Assembly (NCBI RefSeq): GCF_002001005.1
Contig: NZ_MUNX01000107.1
Span: forward strand, 1-45,413
Length of the DNA stretch: 45,413 bases
Direction: 5' to 3'
DNA from: Flavobacterium sp. A45
GTDB lineage: Bacteria; Bacteroidota; Bacteroidia; Flavobacteriales; Flavobacteriaceae
Shown here: positions 17,448 to 25,112 of the stretch, piece after piece
Position numbering within the stretch: position 1 is the first letter of the stretch
How the letters are laid out: every line of letters starts with the position of its first letter
Translations under genes and position numbers: made by a program
Notes under the pieces: model-generated
The model's database searches: none
What the model was told of the DNA's origin: nothing
Seen by the model: only the letters and a program-made list of their open reading frames with translations

Positions 17448-17669
17448 TTAATATTCATCCTCGTTCCAAAGATAATCTTCGTCCGTTGGATAATCTGGCC
17501 AAATTTCTTCCATTGATTCATATATCTCGCCTTCGTCTTCGATGGACTGAAGGTTTTCTACTACTTCTAATGGAGCTCCTGCTCTAATAGCGTAGTCAAT
17601 AAGTTCGTCTTTGTTAGCAGGCCACGGCGCATCGCTTAAATATGATGCTAATTCTAATGTCCAATACAT
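17448..17669 (-). CDS. DUF2795 domain protein
   Basis: A 73-residue acidic protein starting at the ATG at 17669 (Met-Tyr-Trp-Thr-Leu-Glu). The segment LASYLSDAPWPANKDELIDYAIRAGAP followed by VVENLQSIED matches the DUF2795 family, a small helical domain of unknown role. A longer in-frame start at 17783 exists, but those 38 extra residues are low-complexity, Leu/Phe/Lys-rich and AT-rich, so I reject them. The C-terminus is strongly acidic (YPTDEDYLWNEDEY). It lies upstream of secA on the same strand but has its own terminator. Confidence 0.8.
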   Translation of the reverse strand: MYWTLELASYLSDAPWPANKDELIDYAIRAGAPLEVVENLQSIEDEGEIYESMEEIWPDYPTDEDYLWNEDEY

Positions 17670-17763
17670 ATTTGTCGATTTAGTTTGTGCAAAAATAAAT
17701 TTTTTACTGAAAAAGACAAGTAAAAAATGATTTATTTTTTTTAAAGTTAAGAACGTATTTTCA

Positions 17764-17848
17764 GACAGCAGATTTAAGTTCACAGTTTTCAGATTTTAAA
17801 ACTGAAAATCTATGCTAAAATACTGTATACTGCTATCCGCAAACTGAA
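17764..17848. repeat. CTG/CAG-word intergenic repeat with hairpin
   Basis: TTTTCAG (17786-17792) and CTGAAAA (17802-17808) flank a TTTTAAAA loop. Nearby are further variants of the same words (CAGACAGCAG, ACTGTATACTG, AACTGAAT). It fills the gap downstream of the cobalamin adenosyltransferase gene and may be a degenerate terminator-like repeat. Confidence 0.35.
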
Positions 17849-17851
17849 TAC

Positions 17852-18421
17852 TTATTTTCTAGGAATCCATTTCACTTCATCAGCGTTTAAATCTAAAGAC
17901 AACTTTCGTGCCAATACAAAAAGGTAGTCAGAAAGTCGGTTTAAGTATTTAATGGCTATTTCGGCAACAGGTTCATTATGACTTAAATGCACTGCTAACC
18001 GCTCTGCACGACGACAAACACATCTGGTTATATGACAATATGACACAGTTTGATGCCCGCCAGGTAAAACAAAATGAGTCATTGGCGGAAGTGATTCTTC
18101 CATAGTGTCTATTTCATTTTCTAATAATTCGATGTCAGACTCTACAATTCCAAGTTTTTTTAAACGAAGTTCTCCATTCTTCATTACTTCTTTTTCAGGT
18201 GGAGTAGCCAAGATTGCTCCCACAGTAAATAACCGGTCTTGTACTTCAATTAGGATTTCTTTGTAATGATTGTTTATTTCTTGGTCACGAATAAGTCCAA
18301 TGTAGGAATTCAATTCGTCTATTGTTCCATAACTTTCTATGCGCGCATGGTCTTTTGGCACTCGGGTTCCTCCAAAAAGGGCAGTAGTTCCACCATCTCC
18401 GGTTTTTGTATATACTTTCAT
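17852..18421 (-). CDS. ATP:cob(I)alamin adenosyltransferase, PduO type
   Basis: The 189 residues show the PduO/MMAB signature: MKVYTKTGDGGTTALFGG at the N-terminus (ATP binding), ESYGTIDELNSYIG, and the C-terminal RCVCRRAERLAV with Arg and Glu that bind ATP and stabilise the trimer. It transfers the 5'-deoxyadenosyl group from ATP to cob(I)alamin, making coenzyme B12. No cobalamin synthesis genes are nearby, which suggests use of salvaged cobalamin. It is followed by a repeat-containing gap and preceded by the ATP-grasp gene, 75 bp upstream. Confidence 0.95.
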   Translation of the reverse strand: MKVYTKTGDGGTTALFGGTRVPKDHARIESYGTIDELNSYIGLIRDQEINNHYKEILIEVQDRLFTVGAILATPPEKEVMKNGELRLKKLGIVESDIELLENEIDTMEESLPPMTHFVLPGGHQTVSYCHITRCVCRRAERLAVHLSHNEPVAEIAIKYLNRLSDYLFVLARKLSLDLNADEVKWIPRK

Positions 18422-18424
18422 TTG

Positions 18425-18452
18425 AATTTCTGATTTCTGATTTCTGATTTTA
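18425..18452. repeat. 7-bp tandem repeat (GATTTCT)
   Basis: AATTTCT-GATTTCT-GATTTCT-GATTTTA gives four units in strict 7-bp register. It begins three bases from the start codon of the adenosyltransferase gene, i.e. inside its 5' leader. Confidence 0.7.
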
Positions 18453-18496
18453 AATTTAGATCAGAAGTCTCAAGTTAGATTAAATTTAAAACAAAA

Positions 18497-19354
18497 TTAC
18501 TGTATTAATTCTATTATTGAAGCAACAAACCGTTGTAGAGCACCTTCGCTAAGGTCGAAATACAAATCGGGTTCGATACATTCGATTTCCATTAAATGCA
18601 ATTCAGTATCAATTACAATTCCATCAACTCGGGCATATAATAATTTGTTATGAAAAGTATTTACGACTTTTTGGGCTTTGTCTATTAATTCTTGGCTTGG
18701 TTGTATCAAAGAGTATCTTCCTCCAAATTGAGATTGCACTCTAAAATCACCATCAATTGGTTTTTTATTGACGGCATGGGAGAATTTTTTATTGAAAAAG
18801 ATAAAAGAGGTTTCTCCCAATGTTTGGATTTCGGGAATGAATTCCTGTAAAAGCAATTCTTTCTCTTGTGCTATTTTAGTGTATTCGTCATTTGTTTTTT
18901 TGATATCCGAGACATTAAAAACAGATGTTTGATAGGAACCTGCAGAAAAAGCAGGTTTTAAAACTGCTTTTTTCCAATGTTTTGGAATTATTTCGGCAAG
19001 ATTAAGATGTTCGGTTTTGTCGATGAAAATAGTGGGAAGAATTGAAACTCCTTGCTTTTCCATTTCACGTAAATAAAATTTATGCTTATTTTCCTTGATG
19101 ATTTCAATTGGATTGAGTGTTTTAATGCCCAGTTGTTCTATTTGGTCAAGCCAAAGATTGAATTCGGTTTCTTTTTCGAAATAATCCCAAGTATTGCGAA
19201 AGATTAAATAATCAAAATCACTCCAATTGATGGTTTTGTCATTCCAAATCACCGCTTTTGCAATGAGGTCGTGTTTGGCTAGCTCTGGAATTAATTGTTG
19301 ATCTGAGATTGTTAAATCCGGGAGCTTTTCGCAGGTTAGTAAACCAATTGTCAT
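18497..19354 (-). CDS. ATP-grasp domain protein
   Basis: A 285-residue cytosolic protein resembling the glutathione-synthetase-like ATP-grasp group. The N-terminal domain (about 1-95) ends in DYLIFRNTWDYFEK. The central segment AVLKPAFSAGSYQTSVF (about 148-164) holds the Lys and the glycine-containing loop that bind ATP, LLLQEFIPEI follows, and the C-terminal metal site is MEIECIEPDLYF. Family members join a carboxylate to an amine or thiol with ATP; relatives act on short peptides or D-cycloserine intermediates. The substrate here is unknown. It lies between the adenosyltransferase and an ABC ATPase on the same strand, with no link in function that I can see. Confidence 0.75.
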   Translation of the reverse strand: MTIGLLTCEKLPDLTISDQQLIPELAKHDLIAKAVIWNDKTINWSDFDYLIFRNTWDYFEKETEFNLWLDQIEQLGIKTLNPIEIIKENKHKFYLREMEKQGVSILPTIFIDKTEHLNLAEIIPKHWKKAVLKPAFSAGSYQTSVFNVSDIKKTNDEYTKIAQEKELLLQEFIPEIQTLGETSFIFFNKKFSHAVNKKPIDGDFRVQSQFGGRYSLIQPSQELIDKAQKVVNTFHNKLLYARVDGIVIDTELHLMEIECIEPDLYFDLSEGALQRFVASIIELIQ

Positions 19355-19424
19355 TTGCTTTTGAGGTCTAAGAATTTAAGGAATTGTTTATAGGTTTATT
19401 CTAAAAGTGTTATGCTGAATACGG

Positions 19425-20141
19425 TTATTTATATATTGTTTCTTCAAGATACTGATCCTTCACGGTATCGCTCTCGATAATTCCATCTCTCAATCGAATA
19501 ACACGATGTGCATAAGCTGCGATTTCTTCTTCGTGGGTTACAAGGATTACGGTGTTTCCATTAGCATGGATATCTCCAAAAAGTTTCATGATTTCCAAAG
19601 ATGTTTTACTGTCCAGATTTCCCGTTGGTTCATCGGCAAGAATGATTGAAGGTTTATTGACTAATGCTCTTGCGATGGCAACACGTTGACGTTGTCCTCC
19701 AGAAAGCTGATTGGGCTGATGATCCATTCTGTCGCCTAGATTTACCTGGTTCAATACTTCGGTGGCACGTGCGTTTCTTTCGGTTTTTGAATAGCCTGCA
19801 TAAATCATGGGCAAAGCTACATTGTCAAGTGCAGTCGTTCTAGGTAAAAGGTTGAATGTTTGGAAAACAAAACCAATCTCTTTGTTCCGAATTTCGGCCA
19901 ATTCATCGTCTTTCATGTGACTCACGTCTTTTCCGTTTAGAATATAGGTTCCGGAAGTTGGTGTGTCCAAACAGCCCAATAAATTCATTAATGTCGATTT
20001 TCCGGATCCCGAAGGTCCCATTAAGGCTACATATTCCCCTTTGTTAATTTCTAAATCAATTCCTTTTAATACATATACGATTTCGTTTCCTAGTATAAAA
20101 TCTCGTTTGATATTGGTGATTTTTATAAGTGGGTTTTTCAT
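19425..20141 (-). CDS. ABC transporter ATPase (LolD/MacB type)
   Basis: This 238-residue ATPase has Walker [10 protein letters not shown] (about 42-50), a Q-loop at [11 protein letters not shown], the signature [15 protein letters not shown], Walker [14 protein letters not shown] and the H-loop VTHEEEIA. The family pattern ([15 protein letters not shown]) is that of ATPases working with FtsX-like permeases for lipoprotein release or macrolide/peptide export. No permease gene lies next to it here, so the partner must be encoded elsewhere. The ATG start matches the family N-terminus ([10 protein letters not shown]). Confidence 0.92.
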   Translation of the reverse strand: MKNPLIKITNIKRDFILGNEIVYVLKGIDLEINKGEYVALMGPSGSGKSTLMNLLGCLDTPTSGTYILNGKDVSHMKDDELAEIRNKEIGFVFQTFNLLPRTTALDNVALPMIYAGYSKTERNARATEVLNQVNLGDRMDHQPNQLSGGQRQRVAIARALVNKPSIILADEPTGNLDSKTSLEIMKLFGDIHANGNTVILVTHEEEIAAYAHRVIRLRDGIIESDTVKDQYLEETIYK

Positions 20142-20151
20142 TAGAATATAG

Positions 20152-20490
20152 GGTTGATGATTGTTGATTTTAGTTTTTAAAATTACAAAAGACTTTTTGA
20201 TTTATGATAAGTAGTTACAGTTGATTTTTTGTTACAATTTATAGGGGGTAATATGTTTTTTTGTATTAATAGAATAATTTAATGTGTTTGGTTTAAGTTG
20301 ATTTTGTTTGATCTTAGTTGCTCTCGGGGTATGCCCAAATGTATTATTCTTGTTCCATGCTTGTGAAATTAGCATTGAGACCTCATTTGTTTCATATTTT
20401 TTGGAATTGTTTATATAATTACCACATATAAATTAGATATGATGTAACTAAGGCTACATTTGATTCAGAAATGTAAAACATATCAAAATT
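20152..20490. other. 339-bp intergenic region
   Basis: The gap separates divergent genes and should hold both promoters. TACATTTG at 20455 matches the -7 consensus but has no TTG at the proper distance. The longest small frames are under 15 codons. I see no repeat or RNA structure. Confidence 0.5.
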
Positions 20491-21165
20491 ATGAAAACTA
20501 GAGAAATATTATTAGGAGTGGCAGTGATTGCTTTGGGATTTTCATCTTGTAAGGATGAGAAAAAAATTCAAGCTGAGAAATCGGTAGAAACTTATGTAGT
20601 TTACGTAGATTCATTGGGAAAAATGGATTCTGTGGCGACTATAGAAAATTGGGAATCTATTCAATCTACTTATGAATTGCGAAATGCAGAAGCTGAGGCG
20701 GCTTTAGCTGATTTGAAAGATGATATAAAAGCCCAAGAGCGTATTAATGAAAGCAGAGCTAAATATGAAGAGTTGAAAGCTAGAATGGATGCAGAAGCTG
20801 AGGCTAGAAATAAAGCCATAGTTGCTGATAGCCCAAAACAACGATTGAGAAATGCATTGTTTGGTGTAGGTAAAGTAGGTGATGACATGAATTTTAACTG
20901 GGTAAATGCCAAAAATATCCTTAGTGTTTACCAACTCTTTGTTGATACAGCACAGAAAAACAAAGATAGTTACTCACGTGAGGATTGGGATGAAGTGAAG
21001 TTGATGTATGAAGCATTGGATAGTAGAAAAAATACTGTGGAAAACGAAGGACTTACTTCAAGTGATAACGGAAAAATTGCATCATTGAAATTGAAATTTG
21101 CACCAATGTATACTTTAAACAGAATGGGAGCCAAATCTTCAGAAATGGCTAACGCAAAAAAATAA
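20491..21165 (+). CDS. Predicted coiled-coil lipoprotein
   Basis: This 224-residue protein begins with a lipoprotein signal (hydrophobic 6-16, lipobox GFSSC with Cys20). It continues with a highly charged, Ala/Glu/Lys-rich helix (about 65-110: AEAEAALADLKDDIKAQERI, then KARMDAEAEARNK) that probably forms a coiled coil. A second part, about 115-215, has the segment NFNWVNAKNILSVYQLFVDT. Similar short lipoproteins are frequent in Flavobacterium, but I do not recognise a characterised family. It probably sits in the periplasm or on the outer membrane. It stands alone between divergent or convergent genes, with a hairpin terminator 20 bp downstream. Confidence 0.65.
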   Translation: MKTREILLGVAVIALGFSSCKDEKKIQAEKSVETYVVYVDSLGKMDSVATIENWESIQSTYELRNAEAEAALADLKDDIKAQERINESRAKYEELKARMDAEAEARNKAIVADSPKQRLRNALFGVGKVGDDMNFNWVNAKNILSVYQLFVDTAQKNKDSYSREDWDEVKLMYEALDSRKNTVENEGLTSSDNGKIASLKLKFAPMYTLNRMGAKSSEMANAKK

Positions 21166-21180
21166 TTTATTATTAATTCA

Positions 21181-21218
21181 AAAAAATGGCAGTCAGTAAT
21201 GATTGTCATTTTTTTTAA
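21181..21218 (+). terminator. Terminator of lipoprotein gene
   Basis: AATGGCA (21185-21191) and TGTCATT (21204-21210) form a short stem with one G-T pair, followed by T8. Confidence 0.7.
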
Positions 21219-21339
21219 TATTTATTTAATTAGTAAGAAAAAAAAAGTTAAATATATTTATTTATGTATTTTATCGATAGTATTTGTTATTTTATCGTTT
21301 TTTAGTTTTTTTAATTCAAATATAATCCGTAGATTTGTA

Positions 21340-21518
21340 ACCATAGAATTTTAATTGTTATACACTTAAATAGTAGTGTGGTTAGTGTAGAACATATTTT
21401 GATAATTGCTACAACAAATTAGGTTGATTAGCCTATGAATAAAATCTTATACAAGGTTTTAATGTTTGGTTATTCAAAATGAAAAATTGACAGTCATGGG
21501 GGTGACTGTCTTTTTTTT
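21340..21518 (+). ncRNA. Possible small RNA ending in a strong terminator
   Basis: A gap of about 345 bp without a gene ends in a perfect hairpin (GACAGTCA / TGACTGTC, 21489-21510) followed by T8 on the plus strand. No plus-strand gene precedes it apart from the lipoprotein, which has its own terminator. TAGATTTG at 21332-21339 matches the -7 box and could start an RNA of about 175 nt. A 15-codon frame (from ATG 21435) is too short to judge. The minus-strand methyltransferase has no other terminator candidate here, so the hairpin might instead serve it. Confidence 0.3.
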
Positions 21519-21564
21519 GCTCTATTTCGAAATGTTTTGTCTTTATGGTTAGCTATAAAGAAGT

Positions 21565-22344
21565 TTAGGTTCGGATTATAAAATGCTGTTTGGGCTGTTC
21601 GTATCTAAAGAAAACCAATCCCCATTGAAAAGTATCAATGCTTACGGTTACTTTTGGGTGATTTTTTATAATCTCCCAAGCTTCTTCCATTTCTGCAGAC
21701 CAGTGAATATCATCAAATATCCAAATGGTTTCGTTTGTAATTGTTGGTAATAATAAATCGAAATAGTCTAAAGTTGCTTTTTTAGAATGGTTGCCGTCGA
21801 AGTAGATCAGTTGGCCGTTTTCGGTTTTCAGTTGGCACTTCTGCAGGTAATTATTAAACTCTGTTACAACACATTCTACATTCTTACAATTGAATTTTTT
21901 CAGCTGCAGTTCAGCTTGTTTTGCGGTTTCCGGACAGCCTTCTAAAGTTATAATGGATGCCTTCGGATTTCCTAAAGATAGGGCAGAAGTGGCTAATCCT
22001 AATGATGTTCCAATTTCTAGTATGGTATCCGGTTGAAAATAATTTACAATCCTAAACAATAATTGGGCTCGTTTCGTTGAAATTCCAGCTGTTTTGGCAA
22101 TCTGGCCAATTTGTCTGATATTGGATTTAAAAACACGCGAACCCGCACCAAAATCAGTTACTTCGATAGTGTTTTTGTTTTGTAAAAGCTCGTTTCGATA
22201 CTTTTTTAAAATATCATATTCTGGTTTGAATTTCTTGTCATAAAAACATTTGGTCAGTAAATTAAAGACAAATGGCGAGTGAACAGCATGTTCGTTTTTG
22301 GAATGCCAAAGAAAATGTAAGTAGGATTTGATTTGAAAAAACAT
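21565..22344 (-). CDS. Class I SAM-dependent methyltransferase
   Basis: A 259-residue protein with a Rossmann-type methyltransferase core: motif I is DTILEIGTSLGLATSALS (about 125-142), followed by IITLEGCPETAKQAE (acidic residue binding SAM ribose) and LIYFDGNHSKKATLDYFDLL. The last resembles O-methyltransferases of the caffeoyl-CoA group. The N-terminal 50 residues (HFLWHSKNEHAVHSPFVF) are typical of a Bacteroidota family. I start it at the ATG at 22344. A longer in-frame start (22389) would add 15 residues encoded entirely by the adjacent repeat. The substrate is unknown. Confidence 0.8.
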   Translation of the reverse strand: MFFQIKSYLHFLWHSKNEHAVHSPFVFNLLTKCFYDKKFKPEYDILKKYRNELLQNKNTIEVTDFGAGSRVFKSNIRQIGQIAKTAGISTKRAQLLFRIVNYFQPDTILEIGTSLGLATSALSLGNPKASIITLEGCPETAKQAELQLKKFNCKNVECVVTEFNNYLQKCQLKTENGQLIYFDGNHSKKATLDYFDLLLPTITNETIWIFDDIHWSAEMEEAWEIIKNHPKVTVSIDTFQWGLVFFRYEQPKQHFIIRT

Positions 22345-22470
22345 AGAGATTATTTCACAAAGATTCACAAAGAAAATGCGAAGATACACAGAGATTTCTT
22401 AAGTCCTATATATAAACTAAAAACTAAACTTTGCGTGTCTCAGTGCTTTCTTAGAGATTCTTTGCGAATG
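22345..22470. repeat. 10-bp phased inverted repeat (CACAAAGA / CGCAAAGA words)
   Basis: The left arm reads TTCACAAAGA-TTCACAAAGA followed by ATGCGAAGAT and ACACAGAGAT, in 10-bp steps. The right arm (22426-22466) in reverse complement reads TTCGCAAAGA-ATCTCTAAGA, AAGCACTGAG, ACACGCAAAG, again in 10-bp steps. The two arms could pair imperfectly. It fills most of the gap between the divergent methyltransferase and SDR genes. Confidence 0.65.
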
Positions 22471-22570
22471 GTATTTATTAAAGTACATGCCAAAATTGAA
22501 CTGTCCCAAAATTTAAAACTATATTTGCAAACTTGGAATTTATGGAGCGAATAGCAATGATTTTTTTATA

Positions 22571-24121
22571 ATGATGAACGAAATAATAGGAGACAGGAAT
22601 GTAATAACTTCCAAAGAAATAGACCAATGTATCGCTATTTTGACTCAATTGAATACTGATACTGACCAGATTTTTGATATTCCGAAAGAGCAAAGAACGG
22701 CTTTGATTAAGGCTGCTGGACAATTTTCGCGTCCGGATCGTGATGAACTTTCCCGAAGAAAAAAAGACGGAAAAGCAGTTGCCAAACGCAAACAGGAAAA
22801 GAAAGACAGAACGGCTCGTAAGGAAACTGGAATTCGTTCGGCGCGTGAAGCGAGTGTTTTTGTTGCTCCAAAATTGTTGGCTTCGCATGATTTGGCTTCC
22901 AAAGAACAGTTGGAACTTGAGACTCCTAGAAAATGTTACGTATGCAAAACGGAGTTTACCAAAATGCATCATTTTTACGATACGATGTGTTCTGATTGTG
23001 GCGATTTTAATTATGCCAAACGTTTTCAAACTGCTGATGTAAAAGGGCAAATTGCCGTGATTACTGGTTCCCGTCTGAAAATTGGATATCATATAACTTT
23101 GATGCTTTTGAGAGGCGGAGCGACTGTTATTGCTACGACTCGTTTTCCCGTGGATTCGGCTTTGCGGTTTTCTAAGGAGGAGGATTTTAATGAGTGGGGA
23201 CATCGCTTGAAAATTCACGGATTGGATTTGCGTCATATTCCAAGTGTGGAGATTTTTTGCAATTTTATAGAACAAAAATACGGGCGATTAGATATTTTAA
23301 TTAATAATGCGGCTCAAACCGTGAGAAGACCTTCGGGATTTTATACGCACTTAATGGAAAACGAAGAGCTCCCAATTGGTTCTTTGCCACAGCAGGCGCA
23401 AGAATTATTATTAGATCATACTAATTGTCTGGATGAATTGAAAGTGTTGACTTCGGGAGCTTCGTCCAACCAAAATATGCCGGTAACTTGGCACGGACCC
23501 GAACCTGGAATTGGTTTAAGGGCTTCCGCCAAATTATCGCAGATTCCGTATTCGTTTGACAATGCATTGGTAGCACAAGAAGTTTTTCCGGAAGGAGAAC
23601 TCGATGCCGATTTACAGCAGGTTGATTTGCGAAAAGTAAACAGCTGGAGATTGAAATTGGGTCAAATCGAAACGACCGAAATGATTGAAGTGCAGCTCGT
23701 GAATTCGGTTGCGCCTTTCGTATTGTGCAACCGCCTTTCGGAAGTGATGAAGAAAGATAACACAGGAAAGAAACACATTATTAATGTTTCGGCAATGGAA
23801 GGGAAGTTTTATCGAGATTTCAAAGAAGATCGTCATCCGCATACTAATATGGCCAAAGCGGCTTTGAATATGCTTACACACACTGCGGCTGGAACTTTAG
23901 CCAAAGACGGAATTTTCATGAATGCTGTTGATACAGGCTGGGTAACCGATGAAGATCCTGCAGAATTAGCTAAAAGAAAACAAGAAGAACAGGATTTTCA
24001 GCCACCACTTGATATTGTTGATGGTGCTGCAAGGGTTATGGATCCATTATTTGACGGAATCAATACTGGGAAACATTGGTGCGGGAAGTTTTTGAAAGAT
24101 TATCGCCCGATTGGTTGGTAA
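22571..24121 (+). CDS. Zinc-ribbon/SDR fusion protein with altered active site
   Basis: A 516-residue protein. The N-terminal 115 residues are charged and helical ([19 protein letters not shown]). A four-Cys site follows (C122, C125, C140, C143: [16 protein letters not shown]), probably a zinc ribbon. Residues 158-510 are a short-chain dehydrogenase/reductase: TGSRLKIG (165-172) stands where TGxxxGxG binds NAD(P), NNAAQ is at 245-249, and Ser407 lies in INVSA. The active-site Lys is K429 (MAKAALN), but the Tyr of YxxxK is Thr425. About 110 extra residues lie between NNAA and the Ser. The fold is clear, yet the usual catalytic Tyr is absent and the middle glycine of the nucleotide loop is Lys170. 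Function unknown; a binding or non-classical redox role is possible. Confidence 0.8.
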   Translation: MMNEIIGDRNVITSKEIDQCIAILTQLNTDTDQIFDIPKEQRTALIKAAGQFSRPDRDELSRRKKDGKAVAKRKQEKKDRTARKETGIRSAREASVFVAPKLLASHDLASKEQLELETPRKCYVCKTEFTKMHHFYDTMCSDCGDFNYAKRFQTADVKGQIAVITGSRLKIGYHITLMLLRGGATVIATTRFPVDSALRFSKEEDFNEWGHRLKIHGLDLRHIPSVEIFCNFIEQKYGRLDILINNAAQTVRRPSGFYTHLMENEELPIGSLPQQAQELLLDHTNCLDELKVLTSGASSNQNMPVTWHGPEPGIGLRASAKLSQIPYSFDNALVAQEVFPEGELDADLQQVDLRKVNSWRLKLGQIETTEMIEVQLVNSVAPFVLCNRLSEVMKKDNTGKKHIINVSAMEGKFYRDFKEDRHPHTNMAKAALNMLTHTAAGTLAKDGIFMNAVDTGWVTDEDPAELAKRKQEEQDFQPPLDIVDGAARVMDPLFDGINTGKHWCGKFLKDYRPIGW

Positions 24122-24162
24122 AAGCACATAGCCATCAAAGGAGAATAGAAACAAATTATAAA

Positions 24163-24204
24163 ACAAAAAACCACAACAAATTTTTTTCTGTTGTGGTTTT
24201 TTGT
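24163..24204. terminator. Bidirectional terminator
   Basis: AAAAAACCACAACA (24165-24178) and TGTTGTGGTTTTTT (24189-24202) form a 14-bp perfect stem between the convergent SDR and FKBP genes. Confidence 0.92.
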
Positions 24205-24225
24205 TGGTCTGAAAAGGGACTGCAG

Positions 24226-24708
24226 TTAATTAACAGAAATTAATTTTACGTCAAAAATAAGTGCAGAACCTCCTGGGATAGGTCCCATTGTTTCATTTCC
24301 ATATCCTAAATGAGCGGGTACTAAAAGAATACCGCTTCCTCCGGTTTTGAAATGAGGAATACCTTCTGTCCAGCCTTTTACCACTTGGTCCAAGCCGAAA
24401 GAAATTCCCTCTGGTTTACTTTCGTCAAATACACTTCCGTTAGTGAAATAACCTTTGTAAGCTACGGTTACATTAGATGTAGCTGTTGGTTGCGCACCTG
24501 TTCCTGGTTCGTTAATTACATAATACAAACCAGATTCGCTTTTTTGTGCTTTTAATTTGTTTTTGGCGATGTAATCGGTGATTTCTTTGTCGTTTTTGGC
24601 AACGTAATCAACGGTTGCTTCGTTTGGTGTTTCATTTGTTACTTCTTTATTTTTGTTGCAAGAAATAAGAAGAGTCAAGGCCACTAGGACAGTTAATAAG
24701 TGTTTCAT
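24226..24708 (-). CDS. FKBP-type peptidyl-prolyl isomerase lipoprotein
   Basis: This 160-residue protein has a lipoprotein signal (LLISC, Cys17) and a C-terminal FKBP domain (about 65-158): TVAYKGYFTNGSVFDES, then VVKGWTEGIPHFKTGG and LVPAHLGYGN, ending ALIFDVKLISVN. The residues that line the FK506/proline pocket (Tyr, Phe, Asp, Val, Trp, Tyr) are present, so isomerase activity is plausible. It would assist folding of exported proteins in the periplasm, attached to a membrane. It ends in a shared terminator with the SDR gene. Confidence 0.93.
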   Translation of the reverse strand: MKHLLTVLVALTLLISCNKNKEVTNETPNEATVDYVAKNDKEITDYIAKNKLKAQKSESGLYYVINEPGTGAQPTATSNVTVAYKGYFTNGSVFDESKPEGISFGLDQVVKGWTEGIPHFKTGGSGILLVPAHLGYGNETMGPIPGGSALIFDVKLISVN

Positions 24709-24810
24709 AGAGATGGGTTATTTTTTTAAAAGTTGCAAATATAGCCAAAAACGAAAATGATTTTGTTAAAAGTTCGGGTTGTCATATCATTAAGTTTGCC
24801 TTTGTTTTTT

Positions 24811-24876
24811 TCTCGCAGAGACGAAAAGGCGCAAAGTTTGAACTGTTTTCTTTGTGTCTTCGCGTCTTTGCGAGAG
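24811..24876. repeat. 8-bp phased inverted repeat (CGCARAG words)
   Basis: The left arm CTCGCAGAGACG and the right arm CGTCTTTGCGAG pair with one G-T. The inside continues with CGCAAAG and CTTTGTG. Words of the form CGCARAGN recur in 8-bp steps on each side. It lies in the leader region upstream of the FKBP gene. Confidence 0.6.
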
Positions 24877-24981
24877 TTTGATTTAGAAGAAAGAATAGCT
24901 AAAAGTTAAAGTTTACCTGAGATTTTTCACTGTTCAATTATTCCTTTTTTAATATTGGCAAAAAAGCAAAATTTTTCCTTT

Positions 24982-25066
24982 TAGCCCCGATAGAAGCGAA
25001 AATCCTTTGTGGGCTGGGGTTCAGCCCACAAAGATTGCAGCGTATAGCGGGACAGTACTTCCTAAA
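24982..25066 (+). repeat. Dispersed structured repeat, copy C
   Basis: The most compact copy: TAGCCCCGATAGAAGCGAAA, then a perfect hairpin TTTGTGGGCT..AGCCCACAAA, then AGATTGCAGCGTATAGCGGG and AC-GTACTTCCTAAA. It sits 47 bp beyond the stop of the D15-like gene, antisense to it. Confidence 0.87.
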
Positions 25067-25112
25067 AATACCCAATCTTTCTGCTCCAAAAAAAATTATC
25101 GGACTCAGATTA

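Noticed and set aside
17670..17783. Longer start for the DUF2795 protein
   Set aside because: The extra 38 residues are low-complexity and overlap the likely promoter region.
22478..23275. 265-residue antisense frame opposite the SDR fusion
   Set aside because: Ser/Phe/Arg-rich composition of a mirror frame; the plus strand carries conserved zinc and SDR motifs.
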